Positions 10,761 through 22,725 of a stretch of DNA of 64,000 nucleotides are shown piece by piece. Under the pieces are notes generated by a model, which saw only the letters and a program-made list of their open reading frames with translations, ran no database searches and had not been told where the DNA came from. Position numbers and translations under genes: made by a program. Source of the DNA: Adiantum capillus-veneris (Eukaryota > Streptophyta > Polypodiopsida > Polypodiales > Pteridaceae); contig CM043949.1 of the NCBI GenBank assembly GCA_014529385.2, positions 149,585,850 to 149,649,849 of the forward strand. Direction: 5' to 3'. How positions within the stretch are numbered: position 1 is the first letter of the stretch; each line of letters opens with the position of its first letter.

Positions 10761-11720
10761 TTAATAATGTTGTAACTCACTAGCAATATTTGCTTGTTTG
10801 GAAGTAGTCATTGGTGGAAGAGATGAGAGAGAAGCATGCGGCATTGAGGAATTTTCAACAGCTTCAATGCTAGAGAGAAAATGAGACAGTGAGTAACACA
10901 AGAAAATATCTATTTCATTATCAGAAACGAGATGCATAAGCTCAATTGTACAAATAAATGGTGAAGAAGGTATATCCTTCTCTCCTAACAACAACACATG
11001 TGCGCCATGGGATTTGAACATCAAGTTGTTGTGCTCATAGCTACGCATCAGTGATGGTCCTAGGCTATGCAACCACTCCCTACCAAGGACCACGACTGCC
11101 CGCTCCATGTTCATAACCTGAAAATCCAAGGATGTAGAGTAACCTTGTACTTCCAACAGAACAGCTCGGACTTGAGTATCCCAGATCTCAGTGATGGTCT
11201 TAGGCTATGTAACCACTCCCTACCAAGGACCACGTCTGCCTGCTCCATGTTCATAAGCTAAAAATCCAAGGATGTGGAGTAACTTTCTACTTTCAACGAA
11301 ACATCTCGGACTTGAGTATCCCAGATCTCAATATCATGTCCATTCATCATTGCTACATTGTAGCGGTGGGTTCTCGAAGTTTGAGGCAATTTGAGTTTTT
11401 TCACCAATCCATAATTGATGAAATTGTGAGTAGCACCGTCATCTACCAAGATGCGCACCTTGTGCCTTTGTCAAGATCCGTGCATACATACTAACTCATG
11501 TGGTCTGAAGGTCTATTGCCACATGGAAGCTGTGAGACAGCATTCATGCACCACATCGGTGTGTGTTACTTCCACTGTAGAGAATCGTGAGAAGTCTCAA
11601 GAGGCAGCAGTTGCATCGTGTGCACTTCTTTCTCCTTGCCATGAGTAACAGATTTTCCCTTTAGACAATCCTTTCTGCCATGACCACTTCCGAAACATTG
11701 AAAACATAATTTCTCTTTCT
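10761..11720 (-). pseudogene. Gypsy B1 zinc knuckle and protease region
   Basis: The minus strand shows a CCHC knuckle, LCFQCFGSGHGRKDC, at about 11655-11700. Protease-like LVDDGATHNFI (Asp-Asp-Gly in place of Asp-Ser/Thr-Gly) begins near 11455, followed by VVLGREWLHSLGPSL. A 140-bp tandem duplication sits inside the protease (11051-11330). Stops separate all pieces. Confidence 0.8.
11051..11330. repeat. 140-bp tandem duplication inside gypsy B1 protease
   Basis: 'gtgatggtcc/t..aggctatg' begins at 11051 and again at 11191, period 140. The same duplication with the same period is in B2 (57405 and 57545), so it predates the block duplication. 140 is not a multiple of three, so it breaks the frame. 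Confidence 0.85.
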
Positions 11721-11823
11721 TAGCTTTATCAAAGTCCTCAGGAGAGAGAGGATCTCTAGACTCCTTGGGTTTTTTAGATGCGTCTGATTTGGCTACTATA
11801 AATTTCCTTTTATTGTGCCCATA

Positions 11824-12677
11824 CTAGGTGCGTGCATTACCATGTGTATTAGCAAGTACGTGAATATAATGTGCTTTCTTTTCATCTGGATCATCATGAA
11901 TATGTGCTTTCACAATGGCTTCCTCAAGTGTTTTAGGGTCTTGGGTCTTAACGTGCTTCTTAAGCTCTGGTGTCAAACCATGTATAAACCCCCGTACTTG
12001 TTGAAAGTTATCTAAGCCTTCCAACTTGAGGATAACATCCCAATAGTGAGATATATATTCAAGCAATGATGGGTATTGGCGCATGGGACACGTATCCCAA
12101 GCCGTCCAATTCCGATCTGCCTCATTGGTAGGCAAAAATTCTTTACGAAACATAGCTTCAAAAGCTTCCCAACTCTGTGGTATGATATTCTTCTCCTTGA
12201 GAGACATCCACCATTTGTAGGCCTTGCCTTCCATAGTTAAGCTCGCTTGCAGGGCTCTAATTGCGTCCGAAGTACACCGTAAGGTGTGAATTCCATCCCA
12301 CTTTCTTAGAAAGATATTCATTGCATCCTTATTGCGGTCTCGGTATTCTCCCTTAAAGTCGGTGGTTTGGTGTTTTTCAACAGCTCATCCACCTCTTTTG
12401 TAGCTAGAGTGTGCAAAGTATTAGCAGTTGGACCTTGCCCTTGATTAGAAGGGCCTAGCCCCTGTGTAGCAACGTGCTCATGCATGTTCGTGTTAGGGAG
12501 ACCCTTGGACTGCTCCATGACTGACATGCGCGTCTGAAGTGCACGAAATTTTTGAATGTCGAGCAATTCATAAGTGTCATCACCTACCGTAGCATCGCAG
12601 GTACTCCCCTTGAGAGGATTTGGCCATGGACCATCATGGGGAGGAGCAGGTGTACTTTGCTCAAAATCAAAATTCAT
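11824..12677 (-). pseudogene. Gypsy B1 gag
   Basis: Starts MNFDFEQSTPAPP at 12677. A one-base shift near 12355 moves the frame so that the native peptide continues as MNIFLRKWDGIHTLR, then AYKWWMSLKEKN, WEAFEAMFRKEF and LEYISHYWDVILKLEGL, the retrotransposon gag (capsid) fold. It ends at a TAG at about 11826, just before the zinc-knuckle stretch. Gag forms the virus-like particle of the element. Confidence 0.85.
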
Positions 12678-13448
12678 ATTGATATCTCAATCCATGGCAA
12701 CACAGTGTGGTGCAAGGAATAGTCAGAATACCTGAGATTGAGAGCACTTGCAAAGTTTAATTAACCTTTCGAATCCCATCGAAGTCGATATTATCCAAGT
12801 GTTAATCAATCCAAAATATCCGCCGTGTAGAGAATTCCTTAATCCCTTGTAGCCGAATCGATTATGCGTTCGATCGTAATCTATTTTGAAAAATAATGTC
12901 ACTTGAGATGCTTTTATTAAATTTTTTCTTTTCTGCAGCTCGTACGTGGAGAATTGGTGTGTGTGTGTGTATTTGACGGCCCTGCCTTTGATTCCCTTGG
13001 ATTAATGCTTACCAACTCCCGAAATCAGAGCTCCTTGCTTTAGGTGGGGTGTGTATCACCCCTAGTGTCAATAAAGTCCTAGGGCCAAAGGCCTTGGTCA
13101 TTTTTTAATGTGAACTCAAGGCCTCACAGTCGCCATGGCTGACTGCAGTAGCGCGCAAGGAGGTTGGGAGAGATATGGTGGTCGGTGCAGGGTGAAACGG
13201 GCTTCTGTACTTGGGTCGAGTTTTGCTTCCCATCCCGGCGCGATGCCGTAGAGCCCGCAAGGGTGCCATTTGGTGCAGGGTCTAACCTCACCGTCTTCCC
13301 TCGCAAGAGGTGTTTCCCATGCCTTCGGGCTTGTCTTCCATCTCATAGGGGATGCTCTCCACGCCCCCTTGACCCCGACATGCAAAAAAGCTTGCAAAAT
13401 TGTGTGGCTCCCCTCCTCCACGGCTGTGACATTCCCAAAAAGGAACCT
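12678..13448. other. Spacer between gypsy B1 gag and the LTR at 13464
   Basis: No gene recognised. This may be the 5' untranslated leader of B1 if the LTR at 13464-13616 belongs to it. A (GT)n tract lies at 12957-12971. The right part (13120-13440) is GC-richer, with long but unrecognisable ORFs on both strands. Confidence 0.4.
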
Positions 13449-13616
13449 TGCTCTTGATACCAATGTTAGACAAGGGGAACTAGAACCTAGGAGTCCACCT
13501 CCCAACCACCCACTATATAGCCTGGCTCCTAGCCCTTTCCCCTAGTTGGACTCCCTTTCCACACTGTCTAGCCCGGTCTTGCCCTTTTCTAGTCCGGCCT
13601 TGCCATTTTCCTGACA
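13449..13616 (-). repeat. 5' LTR (153 bp) with primer-binding site
   Basis: 13464-13616 starts tgttagacaag and ends tcctgaca (TG..CA on both strands) and contains a TATA-like actatatag. Immediately left, 13451-13463 on the minus strand reads TTGGTATCAAGAGC, the tRNA-Met-type primer site next to a plant 5' LTR. No partner LTR is visible in the window. It may belong to B1 or to another truncated element. Confidence 0.55.
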
Positions 13617-13625
13617 GAAACCTAG

Positions 13626-13936
13626 GAGAGAGAGATCAACGAATCAAGTCCCATTGCTAATCTTAGCAAGGAGGATGAGTTTCATGATGATGATGATGAG
13701 ATGGAGATGAAAAATCCCACAATGATGAAGCCAACACATCTACAAATGAGGATCCAATTTTTCTCTTTACTCATTTAGGAGCCATGGGTTTAGATTTAAA
13801 TGATGTCACTAGTAGAGATCTTTTTGAAGCCAACACATCTACAAATGAGGATCCAATTTTTCTCTTTACTGATTTAGGAGCCATGGGTTTAGATTTAAAT
13901 GATGTCACTAGTAGAGATCTTTTTGAAGATTCATAA
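13626..13936 (+). pseudogene. C-terminal relic of a transposase with in-frame 99-bp duplication
   Basis: The plus strand reads EREINESSPIANLSKEDEF, an Asp run, then EANTSTNEDPIFLFT and LGAMGLDLNDVTSRDLFEDS plus stop. The 99-bp unit starting ccaacacat occurs at 13731 and 13830, adding 33 codons in frame. A related tail (EEREVNESSPAVKSLGKDDR) ends the CACTA-C transposase at about 41985-42257, so this is probably a CACTA transposase tail. A one-base shift near 13710-13730 separates the acidic part from the rest. Confidence 0.55.
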
Positions 13937-14056
13937 AAAATTTCTATATTTTATTCTAGGAGAATTTTTTGTCATGTGGCTCCTTTTACTCAGTGTGTGT
14001 GTGTGTGTCTGTGTGTAATTTTATGGAGCATCCTAATTTACATTAATCATGTGTAT

Positions 14057-14222
14057 TGTGGTGTGTGGTCGTGTGTCCGACCACCTAGTGTGGGAGGACA
14101 CTTCTGCTGTTCTTGGCATGTAGCCTTTCCAGTGCTCAATATAAGGAGCTGCCTCACTCGTTGAGGGCAAGCTGAGTTTGGTCGAGTCTCTCTCTCAAGT
14201 GTCTTGCAGTGAGCACACTACA
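14057..14222 (+). repeat. Left LTR of the H1-carrying element
   Basis: Starts TGTGGTGTGTGG and ends cactaca; the TATA-like aatataag lies at about 14138. A primer-site-like tggtggagacgg follows at 14224. Confidence 0.65.
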
Positions 14223-14469
14223 TTGGTGGAGACGGCGGGCAAGGGTTAGTTAGAAACCCTTTTCTTGATTTTCTTGGGGAATACCTACGCCAGCGATGGA
14301 AATCCTGCTTGACACTGGGTAGAGAGAGAGAGAGAGAGAGAGAGAGAGGCTATCGCTGCCTACAACTTTCCTCATGTAATTTCTCCAGCTGCATCCGCTA
14401 CCCTGCAAAGCAGACTCTCATAGGCCCTTGAAGGTCGCCGCGCATAAACCTGCGATTCCAGTACTCCTT

Positions 14470-14885
14470 AGCTCTAGTCCTAAGAAGGCCAAGCCTCCTG
14501 CTGCCAAGAAGCCCAAGACGGAGTCGCTTCATCCTATCAACGAAGCTATTCTAGCATTGAAGGAGAGATTAGGCTCATGACTAATCGCCATTAGCAAGTA
14601 CATCGAGGCTACCTGAAAGTCAAGGAATCCTATAAGCTCTCACCAGAAGTGAAGAAGGCAACCCCCAAGAAGTTGGGTTTGAAGAAGGCGGCACCGAAGA
14701 GGCCCAAGTCTGCGAAGTCGCCCAAGAAGGCAGCACCCAAAGCCGCTAAACCTGCTGCAACCAAGAAAGGCGACAAGAAGAAGCAGGCAAAAAACACTAC
14801 GACTAATCCTGTGGTGGACGGGGTTGTGAGGACTGCCGAGCCGCACTCAGATGGTAGTGACGATCCTTCTATACAGGGTTGCTAG
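14470..14885 (+). pseudogene. Linker histone H1 pseudogene
   Basis: Plus-strand reading PKKAKPPAAKKPKTESLHP, then INEAILALKERLGS, stop, LIAISKYIEA: this is the beginning of the H1 globular (GH1) domain of plant H1 (typically HPPY-MI-EAI-ALKER-GSS-YAIAKYIE). A stop at 14578-14580, another in the next helix, and a frame change lead to LKVKESYKLS, the GH1 end. A K/P/A-rich tail follows, with PKK repeats up to the stop at 14883-14885. The middle of GH1 is deleted. H1 binds linker DNA of nucleosomes; this copy cannot. It lies between two LTRs, which points to capture by a retrotransposon. Confidence 0.85.
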
Positions 14886-15669
14886 AAGCCCAAAAAGACT
14901 GAACTGAAACTCAAAAAGCACCCTACGCAATCGGGTCTCACATTGGGTGCTAAGAAGACACAATCAAAGGTCGAATTTTGTCCAGCTATACAAATTTCTG
15001 GAAAGTGCTACTGAAGCTTCCCATGCAATTCTATCTACATACAATGCCAACAAAGTAGGGGCCGACTGGTTAATGCATTTGGATTGTCATGAGTGTTTCT
15101 TGCAACAACCTACAATCAGCTCTACGCAGCCCATTCTCTTAGGATATTTTGTTCTTTTGGCTTAATAGTGGTTTTCAAAGGTTCCTTTTCCAGTATGCTC
15201 AAGGAGATGGGAGTGGCTGCAACTTTGTTGCAGAGATGCCCGACCTTCTAGTCTTGTTGGTCATGAAACAGTGCTACAATCGTGAAGCTCAAGCTTTCAT
15301 TATGTGTTTAGTGATAGTCTTTTCATCTTTAGTTCATGTCGCAATTTAGTTTTTGTTAAATGACCATTATCATCACACCAAGCTCCTTCGGGAAGGGATG
15401 TATGTCGCAAAAATATCGCCCCCAAGCCTCAGTCCTTCCTCATCTTGTCCATTTCATTGGGATAGCGACCTAATGTTTGCACAAGCGAGATGTATGAGTT
15501 CCATGCCTTGAAGATTTCGGCATGATGATGAGTCTAGTCCCCAAGTTCAGTCCCTAATCCTTGAGTCGTTGTATGATCACTCCCCCCAGATGAGGCGTCG
15601 GAGTTGATGTCTCTTGTGAAGTCCAACATTGTAAAAAGATGTCCATCTTTTTCTCCCTAAGGGGGGAGG

Positions 15670-15815
15670 TGTGGTGTGTGGTCGTGTGTCCAAACACCTA
15701 GTGTGGGAGGACACTTCTGTTGTTCTTGGCATGTAGCCTTTCCAATGCTCAATATAAGGAGCTGCCTCACTCGTTGAGGGCCAGCTAGTTTGGTCTTACT
15801 CCCGTGTACACCACA
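15670..15815 (+). repeat. Right LTR of the H1-carrying element
   Basis: Matches 14057 onward with few substitutions up to ggtc, then ends cccgtgtacaccaca. The polypurine-like aaggggggaggtg is directly upstream. It is followed by gtat, matching the left flank. Confidence 0.65.
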
Positions 15816-16824
<1,009 letters not shown>

Positions 16825-16843
16825 AAGACAGAGAGAGAGAGAA

Positions 16844-17134
16844 GTGGTAATGGAGGACATGCCCTCCCCTGAAACTTTGGCAGGTATAAAGACCATAATG
16901 GAGCAGCATGACTCTAGCAAGAAAGCTAAGCTGACAAATGAAGAGGGCGAATCTCATGGGATTCAAGTAGACGTCCACATGCAGGATTTGAACAGTGACA
17001 GTGGGGGCACAGAAATGGTTCAAAACACCTCATTATTGAGTTGTCAACCTTCAAATATGGTAGGAAAATTGCATCTTGGCATTGTGATGAATGGCCCTTT
17101 CATGTGCGTGTCAAAATTGTGCAGTTTGTTTTGA
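16844..17134 (+). other. Unassigned 96-codon ORF upstream of the LINE relic
   Basis: Starts MVMEDMPSPETLAGIKTIME and continues KKAKLTNEEGESHGIQ. Hydrophilic and acidic, no known domain recognised. It overlaps the LINE frame for its last 30 codons. It could be the end of a LINE ORF1 or chance. Confidence 0.25.
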
Positions 17135-17424
17135 TTCTGTATTTGCTATATTTCTTGTATTTGCTGTATTACTTGCCACTTTTGGACTATCTTGATTCTA
17201 CATTGTCAGAATTCAAATCCCTATTCATTAAATTTCTGTGAGGATACTCTAGCAGAGCATGGATTTCTTGGGAGCACTTGTCTCCTTCTATGCACCTGGG
17301 AGGTCTTCGGGTGATGAACCTAAATAACCACATGCAGGCAAGAAGGGAAACCTTAATTAAGAATATGGTAAAGTCACACACCTGCTGGTCTAAGTTCCTG
17401 AAGTGTTCACTAAGCAAAATTTTC
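17041..17424 (+). pseudogene. L1-type LINE reverse transcriptase C-terminal relic
   Basis: The plus frame reads RKIASWHCDEWPFHVRVKI, VQFVLILYLLYFLYLL, then (after a TGA at 17239-17241) RAWISWEHLSPSMHLGGL and RVMNLNNHMQARRE. Plant L1-type RTs carry the same sequence of landmarks: K-S-W, G-R-L-K-V-L, then W-W-C-PK-GGLG, then L-NA. The catalytic part and endonuclease are absent. Later frames (to about 17670) may hold a decayed zf-RVT tail. Confidence 0.65.
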
Positions 17425-18164
17425 TTGTATCACGTGCACTCACCAAAATTGATTTTAATTACCCCTTATTCCCCTCTTGTACACATGAATCTATAAATTT
17501 ACAAGAAATTAAAATGTCTTCCATTGAACCCACTTGCTATGTCACATATACTTTAGTGAAGTCCCCGGTGTCTAAGTTTTTTTGGTGCATGATTGAAAAA
17601 TCAATTCTGTATTTTCATGGCACATGGGACATAAATATGGGACAAATTATTCATTGTTGCACTGATTAAACTTTGTGAAATGGTAGGGAGTGCAGTGGTC
17701 AATCATGGGAATCTATATGTAATGACCTCATGTGGACTAGCCGTTTTAGGAACACAGGCAACTCTCTCTACATTGAATCCTGTTTTTGGAGTTTTTTTTC
17801 CAAAGAATGTCCAGCATTATTACTATGAAAGAAGTCCTTGACCCAATCAAATTTTAGACTCTAACGGCGAGGTTGTGTCTTTTCACAATGCTAGATACAT
17901 ATACAAATTGGGAGATGCGTTTATAATACAATGGGCACTACTCAGCCCTTGTGTGTTTAATGTGTCAATTCCTTGCAATGTGGATTCTTCTCAGAGATTC
18001 GGTGACTAGAAGATGCCTATTCACTAAGTGCAATGGTAGAATTTTCCTACCAAAAGCTTTTACGATATGCTTCAACCTTCCAGTGACATACATGTTAAAT
18101 GTAATATGTGGGGTCTCTCCAAGAGTCTACAATGGTGGATACAACGCCTTCAACAGGTTTGGGA
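17425..18164. other. No confident gene; possible LINE tail
   Basis: Only short broken frames. No poly(A) tail or target duplication could be located for the LINE. Confidence 0.4.
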
Positions 18165-18169
18165 ATATA

Positions 18170-19020
18170 TGTCAAAGGAACAGAATAATCGAGATAGATA
18201 GCAAAGACAGAGAAAGAGATCTTTGTATTGATAGCGTTTGATACAACTCGAACCTCCCGACCACCCACGAGCTTCAATTCACTCGCACTCGCACTCGCAC
18301 TCGCACTCGCACTCGCAAAAGAGAGATCATTGAATGATCCCCAAAACGCACCACCCGTCTTTCTTTTCACGTTTTTCCTCCAAAAGCATGCAACCCCCCA
18401 AAAATAGCCGGTTTTCTATTTTTGGCGTTCGGTCGACTAGACTTGCGCGCCAAGTATACCTACAAGAATAAGGTAAAAATGTGATCACGAAGCGATCTAT
18501 AAAGGTTAGATTTTTGAAACTTTTTATTTTCACCTGTCTTCAACTGAGCATAACTCCCAAACAGAGCAAAAACAGCCCAAGTCCATCTCACACAATCTTG
18601 TTGCCCTCGCTGCGCGCTTCGATGACTATGTGATGGAAAATTTTCATAGCCTGCTCTGATTTGCTGAAAATCAACCTGTAAAATAGCATTTTCTACAAAA
18701 ACGATGTAAGAACAACAAATCCCACTTTTTTCTTAATCTTTGGCCCTCAACGAGCATCAAAACATCAAAATTTCTAAAGACTCAGCGAACCAAAGTTGTT
18801 CCTTATAACACAGGATTCAATCGCTTCATACATCACTTTTCTAGAATCCCACGTTAACACCTTCAAAAATGCCCCAGAAAGTGCCTTCCGGATCAAAAAA
18901 TTTTATTGGACGAAAACAATCCACACATCCTTCTACACAGTGGACTAACTTTAAAAGACCAAAACTTCCTAGAAAAACAAAATTTATTGCTAAAACACCT
19001 CAAAATCAAGTCCTGTTACA
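18170..19020 (-). repeat. 3' LTR of gypsy A1
   Basis: Lacks about 45 bp (around gagcaataaaag..cgttgtacgg) present in the 5' LTR at about 23862-23910. It has a perfect run of the hexamer cactcg at about 18280-18316. Confidence 0.95.
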
Positions 19021-19036
19021 ATCTCCCCTTATGTCC

Positions 19037-19816
19037 TCAGAGTTGGAATGAGGGAAATTCGCTTTGCAAAACACTAAGATCAACCCATGATGCATCCTCT
19101 ACTGGATAGTTGTGCCACTTAACCAAAACTTCCACAATGTCTCTATTTCTCAAATGTTTGACACGCCTATCTAGCACTAAGTCTGGTTCTACTGTCAATG
19201 TTCCGTCATCTTTCAACTTAGAGTTGTCCTGTAAAACATGATGCATGTTAGGAACATACTTTTTCAATAAACTCACATGAAATACAGGATGCACTTTGAC
19301 ATGAGAAGGCAATTCCAATTTGTAAGCTAATGAACCAATGCGCTTCAAAATTTTAAATGGCCCAGCAAATCGCGGAGACAATCTCTTATCCTTTCCAAGA
19401 ATCAAATGAGACTTCTCGGGAATAACCTTAAAGAAAACCATGTCACCAGTTTCATACTCCACAACCCGATGTTTCTTGTCATAATACAATTTACATCTCT
19501 TTTGAGCTTCTCTAATATTCCCCCTGATTTTGGCCAACTCGTTATCCATTTTCTCAAGCTTCTCACGTGACAGTTCTACCTTATTCCTGGAGTTAAGAAA
19601 ATTAATAGGTGTGGGACAGTTATAGCCATACATTGCCTCAAACGGAGTCATCCCAATAGATGAATGATATGAACTGTTGTATGCAAATTCAACCAAAGGC
19701 AAATATTCATTCCAATTACGTTGATTTTCATTGACATACATTGGTAACATATCTTCTAAAATACGACTCACTCTCTCTATTTCTACATCTGTTTGAAGAT
19801 GAAAGGCAGTAGACAT
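19037..19816 (-). pseudogene. Gypsy A1 integrase C-terminus and chromodomain
   Basis: In the same frame as the preceding segment: MSTAFHLQTDVEIERVSRIL supplies the catalytic Glu region, altered from the usual PQTDGQTERVN. Then WNEYLPLVEFAYNSSYHSS, KLYYDKKHR, LSPRFAGPFKILKRIG and the chromodomain-like EVLVKWHNYPVEDASWVD. A chromodomain defines the chromovirus branch of Ty3/gypsy and is thought to steer integration to chromatin marks. Confidence 0.9.
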
Positions 19817-19822
19817 TCGTAA

Positions 19823-20989
19823 CTAGGTTCCTATAGAGTCAAAAGTCGCTCTCCAGAAATGTGAAGTAAACTTAGAATCTCTGTCAGACACTATTCTCTT
19901 GGGCATGCCATGCAAACAAAATATCTCTTTCACAAACAAGCGTGCAATGGTCAAAGCCGTATCAGTTATTTTTACAGGAAAGAAGTGAGCCTGTTTTGTG
20001 AGTCTATCTACCACCACAAAGATCGAATCATACCCTCCACGAGTAGTAGGAAGTCTAATGATAAAGTCCATGGATATAGACTCCCACTTCTGTAAAGGAA
20101 TGTCTAAGGGTTGAAGGTCACCAGTCATCCTCTTATGTTCAATTTTAACTTGTTGACATTGAAAGCATTCACACACATAATTCTTAACATCCAATTCCAT
20201 ACGCGGCCAAAAGAATGAACTTTTAATCTTTTCATATGTCTTATTCAATCCAGGATGACCAGAAAAAGGTGAGTTATGACACTCATGCAGAATTTGACTC
20301 TTAAAAGCGGAATTTGCAGGAATACACAAGCAGTCATAATAATACAGATTTTCCTTATACAAGTGATAGCTGTTCTCATACATCTCACCAATATTCTCAC
20401 GCAAGAATTTCAAAATAGGCATGTAAAAAGAATCATTTTCAACTTCGGCATGTATCTCATCAATCAAATTGGATCGCACAACAATCAAAAAATTACACAT
20501 GGGCCTACGACTCAATGCATCTGCAACTTTATTTTCTTTTCCACACAAATACTTCAAATCAAAATCATACTCAGCCAACAATTCGATCCATCTCCTTTGT
20601 CTGTTGTTTAACAATGGCTGAGTGAAAATATACTTCAAACTTTGATGATCAGTACGCAATTCGAATTTGACACCAAGAAAAAGATGATGCCACTGTTTCA
20701 ATGTATGAACAACAACAAAAAATTCTAGATCATGTGTTTCATAGTTCAATTCATGTCGTCTTAATTTCCTAGACTCATATGCAACCACTCTTCCTTCTTG
20801 TGTCAAAACACAACCTAGTTTTTCACCAGTAGCATCACATGACACAACAAATGGTTTTCCCATCTCAGGAACTTTCAAAACACAATTTTCCGCTATTTTA
20901 GTCTTCAAGGTCTCAAAAGCAGTCTCATAGGTAGAAGTCGACACAAAACCCTTGTCTTTCTTGGTCAATTCGGTCAAAGGACTTGCTAT
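19823..20989 (-). pseudogene. Gypsy A1 RNase H and integrase (zinc finger and core)
   Basis: RNase H: FVVSCDATGEKLGCVLTQEG, YETHDLEFFVVVHTLK, TDHQSLKYI, ADALSRR. Integrase zinc finger: HECHNSPFSGHPGLNKTYEK and CFQCQQVK (HHCC complete). Core: SMDFIIRLP (first Asp) and VSDRDSKFTSHFW (second Asp). A CAG to TAG change at 19823-19825 separates this from the part with the third residue. This frame is open from 21280 to that stop. Confidence 0.9.
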
Positions 20990-21816
20990 CTTAGAGAAAT
21001 CTTTAATGTGTGCTCTCTCATATTGTGCTAGACCCATAAAGCTTCTCACATTTCTTAATGACTTTGGTGTTGGCCACTCCACAATAGTCTTAACTTTATC
21101 AAGATCAATGTGAATTCCCTCTTTAGAAATCACTCTTCCCAAATACACAATCTGATCCTTTGCAAAAGAGCACTTACTTGCTTTGGCATACAACTTATGT
21201 TCACGCAAAACCTCAAATGTTTTCTTTAAGTGCAATGCATGATCTTCTTCATTCTTAGAATACACAAAAATATCATCCAAGAATACCAGAATGAAGTCAT
21301 CAAGATACGGGTGAAAATATTATTCATTAAGCACATGAAATTTGCTGGTGCATTAGTCAAACCAAAAGCAAGAACTGTAAATTCATAATGCCCATAACGT
21401 GTACGAAAAGCAGTCTTTGGAATGTCCTCAGCCTTGATGCGGATTTGATGGTAGCCAGAATGAAGGTCGGCCTTTGAAAATATTGTGGCACCACTCAAAT
21501 GACTAAGCAATTCATCTATGTGAGGAAGAGGATATTTTTTCTTAATGGTCTGTTTGTTTAACCCCCTGTAGTCAATGCATAACCTATATGTACCATCCTT
21601 GTTCTTTTGGAATAACACAGGACTACCCCAAGGAGATACACTAGGTTTAATGAAACCCTTTTTCAAAAGACCATCAAGTTGTATCTTGAGCTCTTTAAGC
21701 TCATCAATATTGAACATGTATGGAGCCCTTGAATAAGGTGTTGCTCCTGGATATAGATCTATGGCGTGGTCTACCGCTCTAGGCGGAGGCATACCAGGAA
21801 GATCGTCCGGGAACAC
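20990..21816 (-). pseudogene. Gypsy A1 reverse transcriptase
   Basis: Contains [54 protein letters not shown], then after a frameshift near 21300 [15 protein letters not shown] and YLGRVISKEGI. All RT blocks including FLDD are present, so the only obvious lesion is the frameshift between the palm blocks. Confidence 0.9.
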
Positions 21817-21851
21817 ATCCTTAAATTCATGTAAGAGATCCTCTACAAATT

Positions 21852-22640
21852 CTAGATTAGCCTCTTTCTGTTTATTCCTAGAATCCTGTTAGCAAACACA
21901 AGAAACGTCTCACACCCTTGTCTCATCCCCCTCAAAAGTTTCATGGCAGATATTAGAAGTGATTTTGTATTTCTCTCCTTAGCTTTAATCGCATGACCAT
22001 CTCTGTTTTTAAAAACCAACTCACCCCTCTCACAATCAATCAATGCATGATTCGCAGCAAACCAATCCATTCCCAAAATTACATCCCGTTCACCCATGCC
22101 AATAACATAAAATTATCCCGAATGTTTCTCTTTGTTCAGCAAAAAAAGGTAAGTTTTGAATATGACCCTGCGTATAATGTTTCTTCCCATTGGCCAATTC
22201 TACAGCTCTCCTAATGTGGGAATCGGGATTCAATTTCAAAGTCTGCGTAAGCTTGTTAGACATAAAACAATGCGTACTACCCAAATCAATGAGAAAATTC
22301 ACAATTTCAGTTCCTATCTTATCCCGAATTCTTATAACGGATTCCCTTAAATGATGAGCAGACGTTGTCATACATTTCATAGGAATTTCAGAGCACTTAC
22401 CTTCCTCGCTCGCTTCCTCAATCGTGGTGTCCATCGCATTCATATTGGCTTCCATTCGTGCAAGAACCGCCTGATCGATCTCCTTATTTGGGCATTCGAA
22501 CGTCTTGTGACCTTGCTCACCGCAACGGAAACATAACCCAAATTTCCTTGCTCGTTCTAGAAAAGCAAGATCATGTTGCCACCGCAGCGGTTGTCGTCTT
22601 CTTTGATTCTGATTTGCATCATTCTGACCGAAATTTTGAT
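21852..22640 (-). pseudogene. Gypsy A1 zinc knuckle and protease
   Basis: CFRCGEQGHKTFEC at about 22500-22545 is a CCHC knuckle. The aspartic protease starts at NFLIDLGSTHCFMS (DLGS in place of DTGA/DSGA). The frame breaks near 22095, where DVILGMDWFAANHALIDC continues in another frame. A further stop near 21890 separates it from RT. Confidence 0.85.
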
Positions 22641-22725
22641 TACGGTTGTTTACAGAATTCTGATTTGTACTCTGATTTCAGTTGAAATTCTGATTCTGAT
22701 TTGAAAAATTATTGGGTGGTCTTCT

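Larger units (their letters stand above)
8346..12677 (-). mobile_element. Ty3/gypsy retrotransposon B1 (gag to integrase), defective
   Basis: Reverse-strand order gag, zinc knuckle, protease, reverse transcriptase, RNase H, integrase. Every domain is interrupted by stops or frameshifts. The integrase ends after the SPFMLMYGFQPRSP block (about 8450) and no 3' LTR is recognisable. A candidate 5' LTR with primer site lies 0.8 kb beyond gag (13449-13616). B2 at 54805-58564 shares specific stops, for example TAG just after GKGKD at the end of the RT ORF, so both come from one dead ancestor. Confidence 0.9.
14057..15815 (+). mobile_element. Small non-autonomous LTR element carrying a histone H1 pseudogene
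   Basis: Two direct repeats, 14057-14222 and 15670-15815, both starting tgtggtgtgtggtcgtg and sharing about 125 near-identical bases including a TATA-like caatataagg. The left one is followed by ttggtggagacgg (primer-site position) and the right one is preceded by aaggggggaggtg (polypurine-tract position). The flanks are gtat on both sides (4 bp). Total 1,759 bp; no gag or pol is recognised inside. This is the architecture of a TRIM/LARD-like element that has picked up host sequence. The two LTR tails differ after ggtc, so one end was altered. Confidence 0.7.
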
